NCBI RefSeq assembly: GCF_004342285.1
Contig: NZ_SMCV01000009.1
Span: forward strand, 180,110 to 244,109
Direction: 5' to 3'
Source of the DNA: Klebsiella sp. BIGb0138
GTDB taxonomy: Bacteria; Pseudomonadota; Gammaproteobacteria; Enterobacterales; Enterobacteriaceae
Length of the DNA stretch: 64,000 nucleotides
Shown here in pieces: positions 27,582-37,924 of this stretch. A program made the position numbers and the translations under genes. The stretch's first letter is position 1, and each line of letters starts with the position of its first letter. The notes beneath the pieces were generated by a model that was not told the DNA's origin, ran no database searches, and was given only the letters and a program-made list of their open reading frames with translations.

Positions 27582-28022
27582 ATGAAATTGGAATCGCCAC
27601 TGGGTTCTGATCTGGCACGTTTAGTGCGCGTCTGGCGCGCGCTGATCGACCATCGCCTGAAACCTCTGGAATTAACGCAGACGCACTGGGTCACGCTGCA
27701 CAACATTCATCAGCTGCCTCCTGAGCAGTCGCAGATTCAACTGGCGAAAGCTATTGGTATCGAGCAACCTTCTCTGGTGCGCACGCTGGATCAGCTGGAA
27801 GAGAAAGGCCTTATTTCTCGCCAGACTTGTGCAAACGATCGGCGCGCGAAGCGTATCCGGTTGACGGAAAAAGCTGAACCGCTGATCAATGAAATGGAAG
27901 AGGTGATCGGTAAGACGCGCGATGAAATTCTGTCCGGCGTTTCGGCACAAGAAGTGGAAACGCTGCTGCATCTGGTGCGTAAACTGGAACAGAATATCCT
28001 CGATCTTCAGGCAAAAGATTAA
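27582..28022 (+). CDS. slyA: MarR-family transcriptional regulator SlyA
   Basis: Winged-helix dimer of 146 residues (E. coli 144) that antagonises H-NS and controls virulence, envelope and stress genes; DNA binding is weakened by salicylate and other small aromatics. DNA-binding helices lie at about residues 48-75 ([26 protein letters not shown]) with the wing [16 protein letters not shown] after it. Starts at [16 protein letters not shown], after TAAGGAG. The SlyA box in front indicates autoregulation. Ends at a strong terminator. Confidence 0.97.
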   Translation: MKLESPLGSDLARLVRVWRALIDHRLKPLELTQTHWVTLHNIHQLPPEQSQIQLAKAIGIEQPSLVRTLDQLEEKGLISRQTCANDRRAKRIRLTEKAEPLINEMEEVIGKTRDEILSGVSAQEVETLLHLVRKLEQNILDLQAKD

Positions 28023-28029
28023 TCTATTC

Positions 28030-28057
28030 AGGGCTTTGATTTCTCAAAGCCCTTTTT
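28030..28057. terminator. Terminator between slyA and the diguanylate cyclase gene
   Basis: Perfect 10-bp stem AGGGCTTTGA/TCAAAGCCCT (28030-28039 with 28044-28053), loop TTTC, followed by T residues on the plus strand. Lies between convergent genes. Confidence 0.9.
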
Positions 28058-28060
28058 CAT

Positions 28061-29422
28061 TCACTCCCGCCAGACGATCACCCGGTTACGACCGCCATTC
28101 TTTGCTTCATACATCGCCGCATCCGCACGCTTCACGCACTCTTCTGCGCTCAGGGTCGCATCAGTGGCGGTAAATATGCCCGCGCTGATGGTCATTCTTT
28201 CCGTGAAGTCATCCTGCGGTTGATGTACCGCCTGACGAATACGCTCTGCTATCGCCTGCGCCTCCTCCGTGCTGGTATTGACCAGCAGCAAGGCAAACTC
28301 TTCACCGCCGATCCGTGCGGCGGTGTCCTGCGCGCGCACGTTTTTCTGCAGGACGCTGGCGGTAAACTGGATGACTTTGTCTCCCTGCACATGGCCGTAG
28401 TTGTCGTTAATGCGCTTGAAATAGTCGAGATCGCCGACGATCACCGAAAGCGGTCGCGAGGCCGAGGTCTCCGGCAGCAGGGCGGCAAGGGTATCGTAGA
28501 AGTGACTGCGGTTATACAACCGGGTCAGCGAGTCGCGGATGGAATTTTGATAAGAACAGAGATATTTCTCTCGGGACTCGCGGTACAGCGCAAACACATC
28601 GCAAACGATAACCATCAACATAAACAATGTACTGATGGTTTCAAAAAAGCGCGCGTAATACCATGAATATCCTGAGCTTCGTTCTGCCATTAATAAAATA
28701 ACCACGGTGAAAATGTACGCTGCGCAAAAAAAAGCTCCGCTATACCAGAATGTATTTCGCAGTCGGGAGACGGCAATCAGCAGTGCTAACGTCATTAACC
28801 AACCAACGGTTAAACCCCAGCCGGTATAATGATGCCACGCCGGCATAAATAACGTGGTTAAATTATCGACCAAAGTGATATTCAGCAGCGGATGATGGCT
28901 CGAATACAGCCACGAAAGGGTAATAATCACACCGGTGAAACTCAGGCACGCCGTCAAAATAACGCCATGTATTCCGGCGGTAAGTCGGGGGCTGTGGCGA
29001 AAGTGGTATAAAATAACAGCTACGGTAAATAATACCATCAGCATGATATTGCGGAAGCTATAGAAAATTAGCGCGTCATTGGCATTGGCGCGTAAACCCG
29101 TGCCGCACATTAACCAGCCGGGGTAACTATTCAGCGTCCCCAGCATCAAAAGCGCTGAGCCGGCGAAGGCGCAGGCGATCGCCATCAGGTACAGACGCTC
29201 GCGGTCGCACCAGTACTTCATCAGCATCACGCCGGCGATTGTGGCGTGGAATATGAGTAAAAAAATGGTCAGTAGCGGAAACAGGACTGGACTAAACGTA
29301 GAGCTACGACTTAGTACTGAGATGAGACCTACGTGTATGACACCGATAGCGCCAATACAAACAATGATATAGATAAATATTCTCTTCAGTAAATTCTGAG
29401 GGCTCGTAAACATATTATTCAT
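28061..29422 (-). CDS. Membrane diguanylate cyclase (GGEEF)
   Basis: Predicted cyclic-di-GMP synthase of 453 residues. Residues 1-280 carry about eight hydrophobic helices, a MASE-type sensor (MASE4-like by layout); residues about 290-450 form a GGDEF domain. The active-site loop is IGGEEFALLL (GGEEF at 372-376), with substrate residues in DSLTRLYNRSHF and VGDLDYFKRINDNYGHVQGD. The product-inhibition I-site RxxD is present as RAQD (363-366), exactly five residues before GGEEF, so the enzyme should be active and feedback-inhibited. It lies between slyA and slyB, which as I recall are neighbours in E. coli, so this gene is an insertion here. The ligand sensed is unknown. Confidence 0.92.
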   Translation of the reverse strand: MNNMFTSPQNLLKRIFIYIIVCIGAIGVIHVGLISVLSRSSTFSPVLFPLLTIFLLIFHATIAGVMLMKYWCDRERLYLMAIACAFAGSALLMLGTLNSYPGWLMCGTGLRANANDALIFYSFRNIMLMVLFTVAVILYHFRHSPRLTAGIHGVILTACLSFTGVIITLSWLYSSHHPLLNITLVDNLTTLFMPAWHHYTGWGLTVGWLMTLALLIAVSRLRNTFWYSGAFFCAAYIFTVVILLMAERSSGYSWYYARFFETISTLFMLMVIVCDVFALYRESREKYLCSYQNSIRDSLTRLYNRSHFYDTLAALLPETSASRPLSVIVGDLDYFKRINDNYGHVQGDKVIQFTASVLQKNVRAQDTAARIGGEEFALLLVNTSTEEAQAIAERIRQAVHQPQDDFTERMTISAGIFTATDATLSAEECVKRADAAMYEAKNGGRNRVIVWRE

Positions 29423-29597
29423 CCATGGATAATAAAATTATATTATTTGCCGCCAGAGCTGGGGCCATTAATTGTATGCAGCGTTATCATACCGTTATAT
29501 AGCGAGTGAAACTTGCGCCAGCGCAAATAAATCGTGTGGTGGGTTTGTGTTATATGATGGGGGATGAGTTCTAATACATTCCGAGGCGCTGAGAATA

Positions 29598-29619
29598 ATG
29601 CGGTCGGGTAAGACCGCAT
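29598..29619 (-). terminator. Hairpin after slyB
   Basis: Stem ATGCGGTC/GACCGCAT (29598-29605 with 29612-29619), loop GGGTAA, 17 bases past the slyB stop on the minus strand, followed by ATTATT. Probable terminator. Confidence 0.6.
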
Positions 29620-29635
29620 ATATAAATAGGCAATA

Positions 29636-30103
29636 TTAACGCGGGGAGACGGTCACCTGGCTGCCGCTGCCGGCAATGGCTACGCGCTGGCCGACGGAGA
29701 ACGGGGTGCTACCCTGTTTCTGCACCACCAGAATGGTATTGCCGTCATCTTTACGGATTTCCAGCTCCACGCCCTGGGTTTTATTCATTGCACCCTGTAC
29801 GCCCTGGCCGGCGACGCCGCCTGCGACCGCGCCCGCAGCGGTAGCCAGTGAACGCCCGGTGCCGCCGCCGATGGTGTTACCGAGGAAGCCGCCGAGAACG
29901 GCGCCGCCGATCGCGCCGATCGCATTGCTGTCATCGCCGCCCTGAATCTGGACCGCGCGGGTATGAACGATGGTCCCGTAGGTGACGCTTTGCACCTGTT
30001 TGGCTTCGGATGCGGAGTAAACGTCACCGGAAAGGCCGCTGCTGCTGACGCAGCCTGCAAGCGATAAACCAATCATCGAGACAGCCAAAGCACGTAAAAT
30101 CAT
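29636..30103 (-). CDS. slyB: Outer-membrane lipoprotein SlyB
   Basis: Glycine-zipper lipoprotein of 155 residues, the E. coli length. Signal peptide and lipobox LSLAGC (Cys18), then a Gly-rich region (about 60-105: GAIGGAVLGGFLGNTIGGGTG and AGAVAGGVAG) and a C-terminal beta-rich part. PhoP-regulated in E. coli, where it forms rings around outer-membrane proteins under envelope stress. No clear PhoP box was recognised upstream. The gene is divergent from anmK. Confidence 0.96.
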   Translation of the reverse strand: MILRALAVSMIGLSLAGCVSSSGLSGDVYSASEAKQVQSVTYGTIVHTRAVQIQGGDDSNAIGAIGGAVLGGFLGNTIGGGTGRSLATAAGAVAGGVAGQGVQGAMNKTQGVELEIRKDDGNTILVVQKQGSTPFSVGQRVAIAGSGSQVTVSPR

Positions 30104-30370
30104 TTATGAATCTCCTTCACCAAAATAGTGTTCAGTTGAACGTCCATGCGTTCAATTATATGGCATTTAAGCGTTGGCGGGCACAACTTCGGCATGGACT
30201 ATACAAAAAATAATAATCAGCAACGTCTCAACCTTAGCTAAACGTAAGTTCTTTACGTAATGGGCAATCTTTAACGTTTTAGTGTTAAAAAACATTATCG
30301 CAGCATAGCATTAACCCCAGCTTTATGGTGGAGTGTGGGAATACGAGGGTCATGGAATGAAGGAAAGCGT

Positions 30371-31495
30371 ATGAAATCAGGTCACTTTATCGGCGTCATG
30401 TCCGGCACCAGCCTTGATGGTATTGATGTTGTTCTCGCCGCAATAAACGAAAACGTGGTCGCTCAGCAGGCGAGCCTGTCGTACCCCATCCCCGTGACAT
30501 TAAAAGAAGACATTCTGGCTATTTGCCAGGGACAGCCGCTGACATTATCGCAGCTGGGTCGCCTTGATACGCGTCTGGGGCGGCTGTTCGCTGAAGCGGT
30601 CCTCGCGCTGATGCGTCAGGAGAATTTGCAGGCCGCGGACATTATCGCCATTGGTTGCCACGGACAGACGGTGTGGCATGAGCCGACCGGCGAGGCGCCG
30701 AATACGCTGCAAATCGGGGATAATAACCAGATTGCCGCTCATACCGGCGTGACGGTGGTCGGCGATTTTCGCCGCCGCGATATCGCTCTGGGCGGCCAGG
30801 GCGCGCCGCTGGTGCCTGCTTTCCACCATGCCCTGCTGGCGCACCCGGTTGAGCGACGGATGGTGCTCAACATCGGCGGGATCGCTAATCTGTCGCTGCT
30901 GGCGCCGGGCGTGTCGGTACGCGGTTATGACACCGGGCCGGGCAATATGCTGATGGATGCCTGGATCTGGCGCCAATGCGGCAAAGCGTATGATAAAGAT
31001 GCCCGCTGGGCCAGCGAAGGCAAGGTTCTGTTGCCGCTGCTGCAAAATATGCTGAGCGACCCGTGGTTTGCCCTCCCGGCGCCAAAAAGTACCGGGCGCG
31101 AGTATTTCAACTATGGCTGGCTGGAGCACCATCTGGCCCGCTATCCCGGGCTGCGACCGCAGGATGTACAGGCCACGCTGGCGGAACTGACCGCCGTGAC
31201 GATCGCTGAACAGGTGCTGCTGAGCGGCGGCTGTGAACGCCTGCTGGTATGCGGCGGCGGGGCGCGTAATCCGCTGCTGATGTCGCGTCTGGCGGCGCTG
31301 CTGCCGGGTACCGAGGTCGCAACCACCGATGCGGCGGGGATCAGCGGCGATGACATGGAAGCGCTGGCTTTTGCCTGGCTGGCCTGGCGGACGATGTCCG
31401 GCTTACCCGGCAACCTGCCGTCGGTCACCGGCGCATCTGAAGCCTCTATCCTCGGGGCCATTTTCCCCGCCAATCCGCCGCAGAATCAGAGTTAA
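30371..31495 (+). CDS. anmK: Anhydro-N-acetylmuramic acid kinase AnmK
   Basis: Cleaves and phosphorylates 1,6-anhydro-MurNAc to MurNAc-6-phosphate in peptidoglycan recycling. 374 residues from the ATG at 30371 ([20 protein letters not shown]), matching the E. coli N-terminus, with AGGAAAG before it; the upstream ATG at 30335 was rejected. ASKHA-fold motifs: [10 protein letters not shown] (phosphate loop), [33 protein letters not shown] and [11 protein letters not shown]. Followed by mliC, pdxH and tyrS on the same strand, an order conserved in E. coli. Confidence 0.96.
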   Translation: MKSGHFIGVMSGTSLDGIDVVLAAINENVVAQQASLSYPIPVTLKEDILAICQGQPLTLSQLGRLDTRLGRLFAEAVLALMRQENLQAADIIAIGCHGQTVWHEPTGEAPNTLQIGDNNQIAAHTGVTVVGDFRRRDIALGGQGAPLVPAFHHALLAHPVERRMVLNIGGIANLSLLAPGVSVRGYDTGPGNMLMDAWIWRQCGKAYDKDARWASEGKVLLPLLQNMLSDPWFALPAPKSTGREYFNYGWLEHHLARYPGLRPQDVQATLAELTAVTIAEQVLLSGGCERLLVCGGGARNPLLMSRLAALLPGTEVATTDAAGISGDDMEALAFAWLAWRTMSGLPGNLPSVTGASEASILGAIFPANPPQNQS

Positions 31496-31587
31496 CTGAA
31501 ACCCTTGTTTTTTATTAACCGGTAGACTGGATCAAGTTAACGGGGGGCGACATGCTCCCCTGGACCGGGAAAGTCGAAGGCAAACGA

Positions 31588-31911
31588 ATGAAAAAAATCC
31601 TTATCGCTGTTGTACCTTTTATGCTGGCGGGCTGTAGCTACTACAACCAGTTTGTCGAGCGCATGCAGACGGATACGCTGGAGTATCAGTGCGATCAGAA
31701 ACCGTTGACCGTACATATTAACAACACCCGCCAGATGGCCAGTTTCATTTACGACAATCAGCAGCTGAATCTGCAACAGGGGCTGTCGGCGTCAGGCGCG
31801 CGTTACACCGACGGGGTGTATGTCTTCTGGTCGAAAGGCGACAGCGCCACCGTCTACAAACGGGATCGCGTGGTGCTGGAAAACTGTCAGCTGCAGACGG
31901 CCAAACGTTGA
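31588..31911 (+). CDS. mliC: C-type lysozyme inhibitor lipoprotein MliC
   Basis: Membrane-bound inhibitor of vertebrate C-type lysozyme, 107 residues from the ATG at 31588 (E. coli 109). Lipobox LAGC in [20 protein letters not shown] (Cys16). The mature beta-barrel has the conserved [24 protein letters not shown] region, whose loop enters the lysozyme active site, and the two cysteines YQCDQ and LENCQL that form its disulfide. The start at 31552 was rejected because it would bury the signal peptide. Confidence 0.93.
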   Translation: MKKILIAVVPFMLAGCSYYNQFVERMQTDTLEYQCDQKPLTVHINNTRQMASFIYDNQQLNLQQGLSASGARYTDGVYVFWSKGDSATVYKRDRVVLENCQLQTAKR

Positions 31912-31968
31912 GATTTCTGTCCCGGGGGCGCACAATGACGCCACCCGAAGACTCTTTTCTCAATGGCC

Positions 31969-32625
31969 ATGTCTGATAACGACGAATTGCAGCAAATCGC
32001 GCATCTGCGCCGAGAGTATACCCGTGGCGGTCTGCGTCGCCACGATCTTCCCGCCGAACCGCTGGCGCTGTTTGAGCGTTGGCTCAGGCAAGCGTGTGAC
32101 GCCCGCCTGGCCGACCCGACGGCGATGGTCGTCGCGACCGTTGATGAAAACGGTCAGCCCTACCAGCGTATCGTTCTGCTTAAGCACTATGACGAGAAAG
32201 GGCTGGTGTTTTATACCAACCTCGGCAGCCGTAAAGCCCGCCAGATTGAACACAATCCGCGCGTGAGCCTGCTCTTCCCGTGGCATATGCTGGAGCGTCA
32301 GGTGATGGTGACGGGCAAAGCGGAGCGTCTGTCGACGCTGGAAGTGGTCAAATATTTCCATAGCCGCCCGCGTGATAGCCAGATCGGCGCCTGGGTCTCT
32401 CAGCAGTCTACCCGCATCTCCGCCCGCGGCATTCTTGAAAGCAAATTCCTCGAACTGAAGCAGAAGTTCCAGCAGGGCGAAGTGCCTCTGCCGAGCTTCT
32501 GGGGCGGATTCCGCGTCAATATTGAGCAGATGGAGTTCTGGCAGGGCGGTGAACACCGCCTGCACGATCGTTTTTTGTACCAGCGTGACAATGACGCATG
32601 GAAAATCGATCGCCTGGCCCCCTAA
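31969..32625 (+). CDS. pdxH: Pyridoxamine/pyridoxine 5'-phosphate oxidase PdxH
   Basis: FMN enzyme making pyridoxal 5'-phosphate from PNP or PMP; homodimer, cytosolic. 218 residues from the ATG at 31969 ([17 protein letters not shown]), the E. coli length; an ATG two codons upstream (31963) is also possible. FMN-binding segments: [25 protein letters not shown] and [13 protein letters not shown]. Substrate residues are in [11 protein letters not shown] and the C-terminal [20 protein letters not shown]. Together with pdxY downstream it gives vitamin B6 salvage. Confidence 0.97.
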   Translation: MSDNDELQQIAHLRREYTRGGLRRHDLPAEPLALFERWLRQACDARLADPTAMVVATVDENGQPYQRIVLLKHYDEKGLVFYTNLGSRKARQIEHNPRVSLLFPWHMLERQVMVTGKAERLSTLEVVKYFHSRPRDSQIGAWVSQQSTRISARGILESKFLELKQKFQQGEVPLPSFWGGFRVNIEQMEFWQGGEHRLHDRFLYQRDNDAWKIDRLAP

Positions 32626-32863
32626 TCCCTGAAATTTGTTGTGCTAAGCGCTGGTGCTGGATGGGCTGGCGCTTTATTCTATAGGCTTCATTCATCACGC
32701 TGCCTCCTGGCTGGCTGTGCCTGATTTTCCCGGACATTGCCCGGTTGAGCCACGCCTGCCGCCGTAATGCAGCCTGTATGATTTTGCATAGCTGTTTTTT
32801 TTCGCGTCTGGCGAAAAGTCGTGTACCGGCAAAGGTGCAGTCGTTTTATACATGGAGAATTTG
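32626..32863. other. Intergenic region between pdxH and tyrS
   Basis: 238 bases. A weak hairpin AAGCGC/GCGCTT (32646-32651 with 32669-32674) follows pdxH. The rest should contain the tyrS promoter. No T-box or other riboswitch was recognised. Confidence 0.4.
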
Positions 32864-34138
32864 ATGGCAAGCAGTAACTTGATTAAACAATTGCAAGAGC
32901 GGGGGCTGGTAGCCCAGGTGACGGACGAGGAAGCGTTAGCAGAGCGACTGGCGCAAGGCCCGATCGCGCTCTATTGCGGCTTCGATCCTACCGCTGACAG
33001 CTTGCATTTGGGGCATCTTGTTCCATTGTTATGCCTGAAACGCTTCCAGCAGGCAGGCCATAAGCCTGTGGCGCTGGTGGGCGGTGCGACCGGTCTGATT
33101 GGTGACCCGAGCTTTAAAGCCGCCGAGCGTAAACTGAACACCGAAGATACCGTGCAGGAGTGGGTGGATAAAATTCGCAAACAGGTCGCGCCGTTCCTCG
33201 ACTTTGATTGCGGTGACAACTCGGCGATTGCCGCGAATAACTACGACTGGTTCGGCGGCATGAACGTGCTGACTTTCCTGCGTGATATCGGCAAGCACTT
33301 CTCCGTCAACCAGATGATCAACAAAGAAGCGGTGAAGCAGCGTCTGAACCGTGACGATCAGGGCATCTCGTTTACCGAGTTCTCCTATAACCTGCTGCAG
33401 GGTTACGACTTCGCGTGTCTGAACAAGCTGCACGGCGTCGCGCTGCAGATTGGCGGTTCCGATCAGTGGGGTAACATCACCTCCGGTATCGATCTGACCC
33501 GTCGTCTGCATCAGAACCAGGTGTTTGGTCTGACCGTTCCGCTGATCACCAAAGCGGATGGCACCAAGTTCGGTAAGACCGAGGGCGGCGCCGTCTGGCT
33601 GGATCCGAAGAAAACCAGCCCGTACAAATTCTATCAGTTCTGGATCAACACCGCGGATGCGGATGTTTATCGCTTCCTGAAGTTCTTCACCTTTATGGAC
33701 ATTGAAGAGATCAATGCCCTGGAAGAAGAAGACAAAAACAGCGGTAAAGCGCCGCGGGCGCAGTACGTGCTGGCGGAGCAGGTGACCCGCCTGGTCCACG
33801 GCGAGGAAGGTCTGGTCGCGGCAAAACGCATCACCGCAAGCCTGTTTAACGGCAACCTGAGCGATCTGAGCGAAGCCGATTTTGAACAGCTGGCCCAGGA
33901 CGGCGTGCCGATGATTGAAATGGAAAAAGGCGCAGACCTGATGCAGGCGCTGGTGGATTCCGAGCTGCAGCCGTCCCGCGGCCAGGCGCGTAAAACCATC
34001 GCTTCCAATGCGGTGACCATCAACGGCGAAAAACAGTCTGACCCGGAATATGTGTTTACCGATGGCGACCGGCTGTTCGGTCGCTACACCTTATTGCGTC
34101 GCGGTAAGAAAAATTACTGTCTGGTTTGCTGGAAGTAA
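32864..34138 (+). CDS. tyrS: Tyrosyl-tRNA synthetase
   Basis: Charges tRNA-Tyr; class I synthetase, homodimer. 424 residues from the ATG at 32864 ([19 protein letters not shown]), the E. coli length, after TGGAGAATTTG; an ATG four codons upstream was rejected. The HIGH-type motif is [10 protein letters not shown] and the KMSKS-type motif is [11 protein letters not shown]. The C-terminal S4-like RNA-binding domain (about 350-424) includes [19 protein letters not shown]. Ends before a strong GAAA-loop terminator. Confidence 0.98.
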   Translation: MASSNLIKQLQERGLVAQVTDEEALAERLAQGPIALYCGFDPTADSLHLGHLVPLLCLKRFQQAGHKPVALVGGATGLIGDPSFKAAERKLNTEDTVQEWVDKIRKQVAPFLDFDCGDNSAIAANNYDWFGGMNVLTFLRDIGKHFSVNQMINKEAVKQRLNRDDQGISFTEFSYNLLQGYDFACLNKLHGVALQIGGSDQWGNITSGIDLTRRLHQNQVFGLTVPLITKADGTKFGKTEGGAVWLDPKKTSPYKFYQFWINTADADVYRFLKFFTFMDIEEINALEEEDKNSGKAPRAQYVLAEQVTRLVHGEEGLVAAKRITASLFNGNLSDLSEADFEQLAQDGVPMIEMEKGADLMQALVDSELQPSRGQARKTIASNAVTINGEKQSDPEYVFTDGDRLFGRYTLLRRGKKNYCLVCWK

Positions 34139-34150
34139 TTGCGTAAAGGC

Positions 34151-34182
34151 AGGGGCGTGGGAAACCACGCCCCTTATTTTTT
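34151..34182 (+). terminator. Terminator after tyrS
   Basis: Perfect 10-bp stem AGGGGCGTGG/CCACGCCCCT (34151-34160 with 34165-34174) closed by a GAAA tetraloop and followed by TATTTTTT. pdxY starts 18 bases later, so its expression needs readthrough or an internal promoter. Confidence 0.93.
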
Positions 34183-34199
34183 GCTGTCAGGTACCTAAG

Positions 34200-35060
34200 A
34201 TGAAGAATATCCTCGCCATCCAGTCTCACGTTGTGTTTGGCCATGCCGGCAATAGTGCCGCCGAGTTTCCGATGCGCCGCCTTGGCGCGAACGTCTGGCC
34301 CCTTAATACCGTACAGTTCTCCAACCATACCCAGTACGGGAAATGGACCGGTTGCGTGATGCCGCCTGCGCATCTGAGCGAAATCGTTCAGGGGATTGCG
34401 GATATCGATCAGCTCCAGCGCTGTGACGCGGTATTGACCGGCTACCTGGGTTCTGCCGAACAGGGTGAGCATATTCTTGGCATTGTGCGTCAGGTGAAGG
34501 CGGCCAACCCGGCGGCAAAATATTTTTGCGACCCGGTGATGGGCCACCCGGAAAAGGGCTGTATCGTCGCCCCCGGCGTGGCGGAGTTTCATGTCCGCTA
34601 TGCGCTACCAGCAAGCGACATCGTTGCGCCGAACCTGGTTGAACTGGAGATCCTCTGCGGCCATCCGGTGGCGAATGTCAGCGAAGCCGTGGCTGCCGCG
34701 CGTGAGCTGATCGCGCAGGGGCCGCAGGTGGTGCTGGTTAAACATCTTTCCCGTGCCGGCTTGAGTATGGACCGTTTTGAAATGCTGCTCGTGACGCATG
34801 ACGAAGCCTGGCACATCAGCCGCCCGCTGGTGGATTTTGGCCTGCGTCAGCCGGTGGGCGTCGGCGATGTCACCAGCGGTTTGCTGTTAGTGAAGCTACT
34901 GCAGGGCGCGAGCCTGCGCGATGCGCTGGAACATGTCACCGCGGCGGTGTATGAGATTATGTTGGCCACCAAAAATATGCAGGAGTATGAGCTGCAGGTG
35001 GTGGCGGCACAGGACCGTATCGCCCGGCCGGAGCACTACTTTAGCGCCACCCAGCTGTAA
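34200..35060 (+). CDS. pdxY: Pyridoxal kinase PdxY
   Basis: ATP-dependent kinase that salvages pyridoxal to PLP; ribokinase fold, 286 residues (E. coli 287). Starts at the ATG at 34200 ([20 protein letters not shown]); longer in-frame extensions into tyrS were rejected. Features: [18 protein letters not shown] (substrate lid), [12 protein letters not shown], and the anion hole and catalytic Asp in [13 protein letters not shown] near residue 222. Lies downstream of tyrS as in E. coli. Confidence 0.97.
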   Translation: MKNILAIQSHVVFGHAGNSAAEFPMRRLGANVWPLNTVQFSNHTQYGKWTGCVMPPAHLSEIVQGIADIDQLQRCDAVLTGYLGSAEQGEHILGIVRQVKAANPAAKYFCDPVMGHPEKGCIVAPGVAEFHVRYALPASDIVAPNLVELEILCGHPVANVSEAVAAARELIAQGPQVVLVKHLSRAGLSMDRFEMLLVTHDEAWHISRPLVDFGLRQPVGVGDVTSGLLLVKLLQGASLRDALEHVTAAVYEIMLATKNMQEYELQVVAAQDRIARPEHYFSATQL

Positions 35061-35067
35061 GGGGGGA

Positions 35068-35093
35068 TTTGCCCGGCCTCAGCGCCGGGCAAA
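35068..35093. terminator. Hairpin between convergent pdxY and gstA
   Basis: 10-bp stem TTTGCCCGGC/GCCGGGCAAA (35068-35077 with 35084-35093), loop CTCAGC, ending 5 bases before the gstA stop codon. Confidence 0.75.
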
Positions 35094-35097
35094 GGGT

Positions 35098-35709
35098 TCA
35101 GATTGACTTCAGACCTTCCGCAGCCAGCGCCGCGGCAACCGCCGGACGCGCGGCAACATGTTTCATCCACGCTTCGATGTTGCGATATTCCGCCATCTTC
35201 AACTTCACGCCATAGCCCCAGCGCAGCACGGTAAACAGGTAGCCATCAGCAATGGTAAAACGATGCCCGTTCAGCCACTGTTTTTCCTCCAGCGCCTTAT
35301 CAATATACTGCAGTTTCTTCTCCAGCAGCGCGCGAGCGGTAGCTTTGTAATCTTCCGGGGTATCCGCGCGGAACAGCGGAGAAAAGCCTTTATGCAGCTC
35401 TGTGGCGACGTAGTTTAACCACTCCAGCGTCTGGTAACGAGCAATGGTGCCCACCGGCGCCAGCAGCTGACGGTCCGGCACGAGGTCGGCAATATATTGC
35501 ATAATCGCGACGCCTTCCGTTAACAAGATTTCGTCGTCAAGCAGCAGCGCCGGAACCTGTCCTTTGGGGTTGATCAGCAGGTAATCATCACCATTTTCCA
35601 GACGTTTATTCGCCAGATCAACGCCTTGCAATGTGAAGTCCAGTCCGCTTTCGCGCAGGGCAATGTGTGAAGCAAGGGAACACGCGCCGGGTTTGTAGAA
35701 CAGTTTCAT
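35098..35709 (-). CDS. gstA: Glutathione S-transferase GstA
   Basis: Beta-class cytosolic glutathione transferase of 203 residues (E. coli 201). N-terminal thioredoxin-fold domain [20 protein letters not shown] with the catalytic-type Cys10, the cis-Pro loop [21 protein letters not shown], then an alpha-helical C-terminal domain (from about 87). Protects against peroxides and electrophiles. AGGAG lies before the ATG. It is followed by pdxY on the opposite strand and preceded by the dtpA terminator. Confidence 0.95.
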   Translation of the reverse strand: MKLFYKPGACSLASHIALRESGLDFTLQGVDLANKRLENGDDYLLINPKGQVPALLLDDEILLTEGVAIMQYIADLVPDRQLLAPVGTIARYQTLEWLNYVATELHKGFSPLFRADTPEDYKATARALLEKKLQYIDKALEEKQWLNGHRFTIADGYLFTVLRWGYGVKLKMAEYRNIEAWMKHVAARPAVAAALAAEGLKSI

Positions 35710-35760
35710 CAGTAACTCCTCGTGGCTGCAGTTTTCTGTATGTTAGTCCCCCCGGGGGTA

Positions 35761-35793
35761 AAAAAAAAGCCGCTAACAAAAGGTTAGCGGCTT
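35761..35793 (-). terminator. Terminator of dtpA
   Basis: Perfect 11-bp stem (35767-35777 with 35783-35793, AAGCCGCTAAC/GTTAGCGGCTT), loop AAAAG, followed on the minus strand by a run of T residues. Lies 26 bases past the dtpA stop. Confidence 0.9.
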
Positions 35794-35818
35794 AAATTTA
35801 TTGGTTTTCCCGGAGCGC

Positions 35819-37324
35819 TTAGGCGGTTGCCGTGTCACGTACTTTGGCGACGGCGTCGTCATCCTGGGTCATGCGATTCAGTTTCGGTGCGGTAGCAAAC
35901 ATCAGCACGGCGATAATGGCGGTCGCAATACCAATCTGCAGGAAGACATGACCATATACGGCCAGCGACTGCAGCGGGTCGGTGACGTTATCCGGTACCG
36001 CCATCAGGTTCGCCACTTTACCGGCGATGATAGCCGCGCCGGCGGTAGTCAGGAACCAGCTACCCATGATGAAGCCCATCAGACGCTGTGGTACCAGCTG
36101 AGCCACCATCGCCAGACCCAGACCAGAGATCATCAGCTCGCCGATACTCTGCAGCGCGTAGCTCAGAATCAGCCAGTTAACGGAAACGATACCGGCATCG
36201 GTGGCAAACTTCGCACCCAGCGGCAGTACGAGGAAGGCCAGTGAACACAGCACCATACCGATAGCGAATTTGTGCGGCATCGGCAGACGGTCGCCCATCT
36301 TGTTATAGATTGCGGCCAGAATCGGGCTACCAACCATAATCCAGAACGGGTTCAGCGCCTGGAACTGCTCCGGCTGGAAGCTGATGCCGAGAATAGCATG
36401 CTCAACGTTGCGGATAGCGAAGAAGTTCAGCGAGGTCGGCATCTGGCTATAGAGCACGAAGAAGACGATCGCCTGCACCATCAGCACGAAGGCGACAATC
36501 ATCTTACGACGCGCCGCGCCTTTCATGGCGATAGCTTCTTTCGCAAAGACAATCACGATGCCCAGCGCCACCACACCCAGCACCATACGCGCAATACCCT
36601 GGTTATGCAGCAGCCAGGTCGCAATCACCACCAGGATGACCACGCCGACGATAGTCGCCAGCAGCTTGCCGAAATGAACCGGCGCAAAGTCTGGTTTGGA
36701 GCCGTAGTCTTTCACCCATTTCTTGCAGAACATGAAGTTCACCAGCGTGATCAGCATACCGACAAAGCTCAGGGAGAAGGCGATGCTCCAGCCGAACTTC
36801 GCGGCCAGCCACGGAGTTGCCAGCATGGAGAAGAACGAGCCGATGTTGATGGACATGTAGTACATGGTAAATGCGCCATCAAGACGCGGGTCATCTTTCG
36901 CATAGCAGGTAGACAGCAGGGACGACGGGTTAGCCTTAAACAGGCCGTTACCGACGGCAATGGTCGCCATACCCATATAAACGATAGCCGCATCATGACC
37001 GGACCAGGCGACCAGCGCATAGCCGATAGCCAGAACGATGGTTCCCAGCATAATGACACGTTTGGTGCCAAGCACTTTATCGCCCAGCCAGCCGCCAATA
37101 GCCACGAGGCCATAAACCAGTGCGCTGAAGGAGGAGAAGAGTGTAATAGAATCCGCTTCCGACATACCCAGCTGTTTTACCAGGTAAACGGCCATGATCC
37201 CTTGCAGGCCGTAATAACCAAAACGCTCCCATAATTCGATCGAGAAGATCAGGTAGAACGATTTCGGTTGTTTGAAAGCGTTCAGACTCACGCTTTCTGC
37301 TGGTTTATTGTTTGCAGTTGACAC
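35819..37324 (-). CDS. dtpA: Di/tripeptide proton symporter DtpA (TppB)
   Basis: Proton-coupled oligopeptide transporter (POT/PTR family) of 501 residues (E. coli 500), about 14 membrane helices. It starts with a GTG at 37324 (reads [20 protein letters not shown], like E. coli) five bases after AGAGG; an upstream ATG at 37375 was rejected. The POT signature is seen in [22 protein letters not shown] (ExxERxxYY type), [14 protein letters not shown] and [20 protein letters not shown]. Regulated by OmpR in E. coli. The 600-base upstream region may hold this control. Confidence 0.97.
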   Translation of the reverse strand: MSTANNKPAESVSLNAFKQPKSFYLIFSIELWERFGYYGLQGIMAVYLVKQLGMSEADSITLFSSFSALVYGLVAIGGWLGDKVLGTKRVIMLGTIVLAIGYALVAWSGHDAAIVYMGMATIAVGNGLFKANPSSLLSTCYAKDDPRLDGAFTMYYMSINIGSFFSMLATPWLAAKFGWSIAFSLSFVGMLITLVNFMFCKKWVKDYGSKPDFAPVHFGKLLATIVGVVILVVIATWLLHNQGIARMVLGVVALGIVIVFAKEAIAMKGAARRKMIVAFVLMVQAIVFFVLYSQMPTSLNFFAIRNVEHAILGISFQPEQFQALNPFWIMVGSPILAAIYNKMGDRLPMPHKFAIGMVLCSLAFLVLPLGAKFATDAGIVSVNWLILSYALQSIGELMISGLGLAMVAQLVPQRLMGFIMGSWFLTTAGAAIIAGKVANLMAVPDNVTDPLQSLAVYGHVFLQIGIATAIIAVLMFATAPKLNRMTQDDDAVAKVRDTATA

Positions 37325-37924
37325 ATATACCTCTTTTTTTACATCCCATATTAACGGGGGGTGTTCGGGGCGCAATCTGGCAAGACCGCCGCCTTTATAG
37401 TTATTCTGGAGGGAAAACGGGAAGTAATGTTCACTATCCTGTCCCTTCAGGCAAGAGTTTTGTAATACCCTGTTACATATCTTTCAGGCGTTATAATACG
37501 CCAGTCATTCAAATGTTATACAGAGTTAAATTTCACCTTTTAGTTATTGGTGATATTTTTGTCTGCCGGGAACCGCAGGGTAAGGCGCAAAGGCGATATA
37601 TTCTGCTAATAAGCCTTGAACATAGTGATATAGCCCATAATCCTAAAAAAAGTTGGGGTATTGTCCTGGTGATTGTCTCTCAGCTATTGGAAACACTGGC
37701 TTTTTTTATCATTAATGTAACAATGATTTAACATTGCGTTGCATGGATGATCTGGATCACAAATGTATAGAAATTTTTTCGCTGCAAAAAATGATTAACC
37801 TGGCTGTACGTTATATGGGCGGTTAATTGTACTGGAGGATGAAGAGATAGCGGTGTTAAACACAGGATGGGCCGGTAATGAGCAGAACCATTACCACAAT
37901 CAGGGTAATGATTCTGTTTTGAGG
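37325..37924. other. Long AT-rich gap between dtpA and nth
   Basis: 600 bases, clearly more AT-rich than the surrounding genes. It should hold the dtpA promoter and long leader. The plus strand has an open frame 37513-37731 (72 codons, MLYRVKFHLLVIGDIFVCRE...), but it has no good ribosome site and no recognisable domain. No RNA gene was recognised. Confidence 0.5.

Noticed and set aside
34050..34199. 50-codon N-terminal extension of pdxY
   Set aside because: It lies in the end of tyrS and its terminator; the ATG at 34200 gives the conserved N-terminus.
36272..37234. 320-codon plus-strand frame
   Set aside because: Antisense shadow of dtpA; His/Gln/Asp-rich and without domains.
37513..37731. 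72-codon frame in the dtpA-nth gap
   Set aside because: No ribosome site, AT-rich random composition, no recognised family; kept only as part of the gap description.
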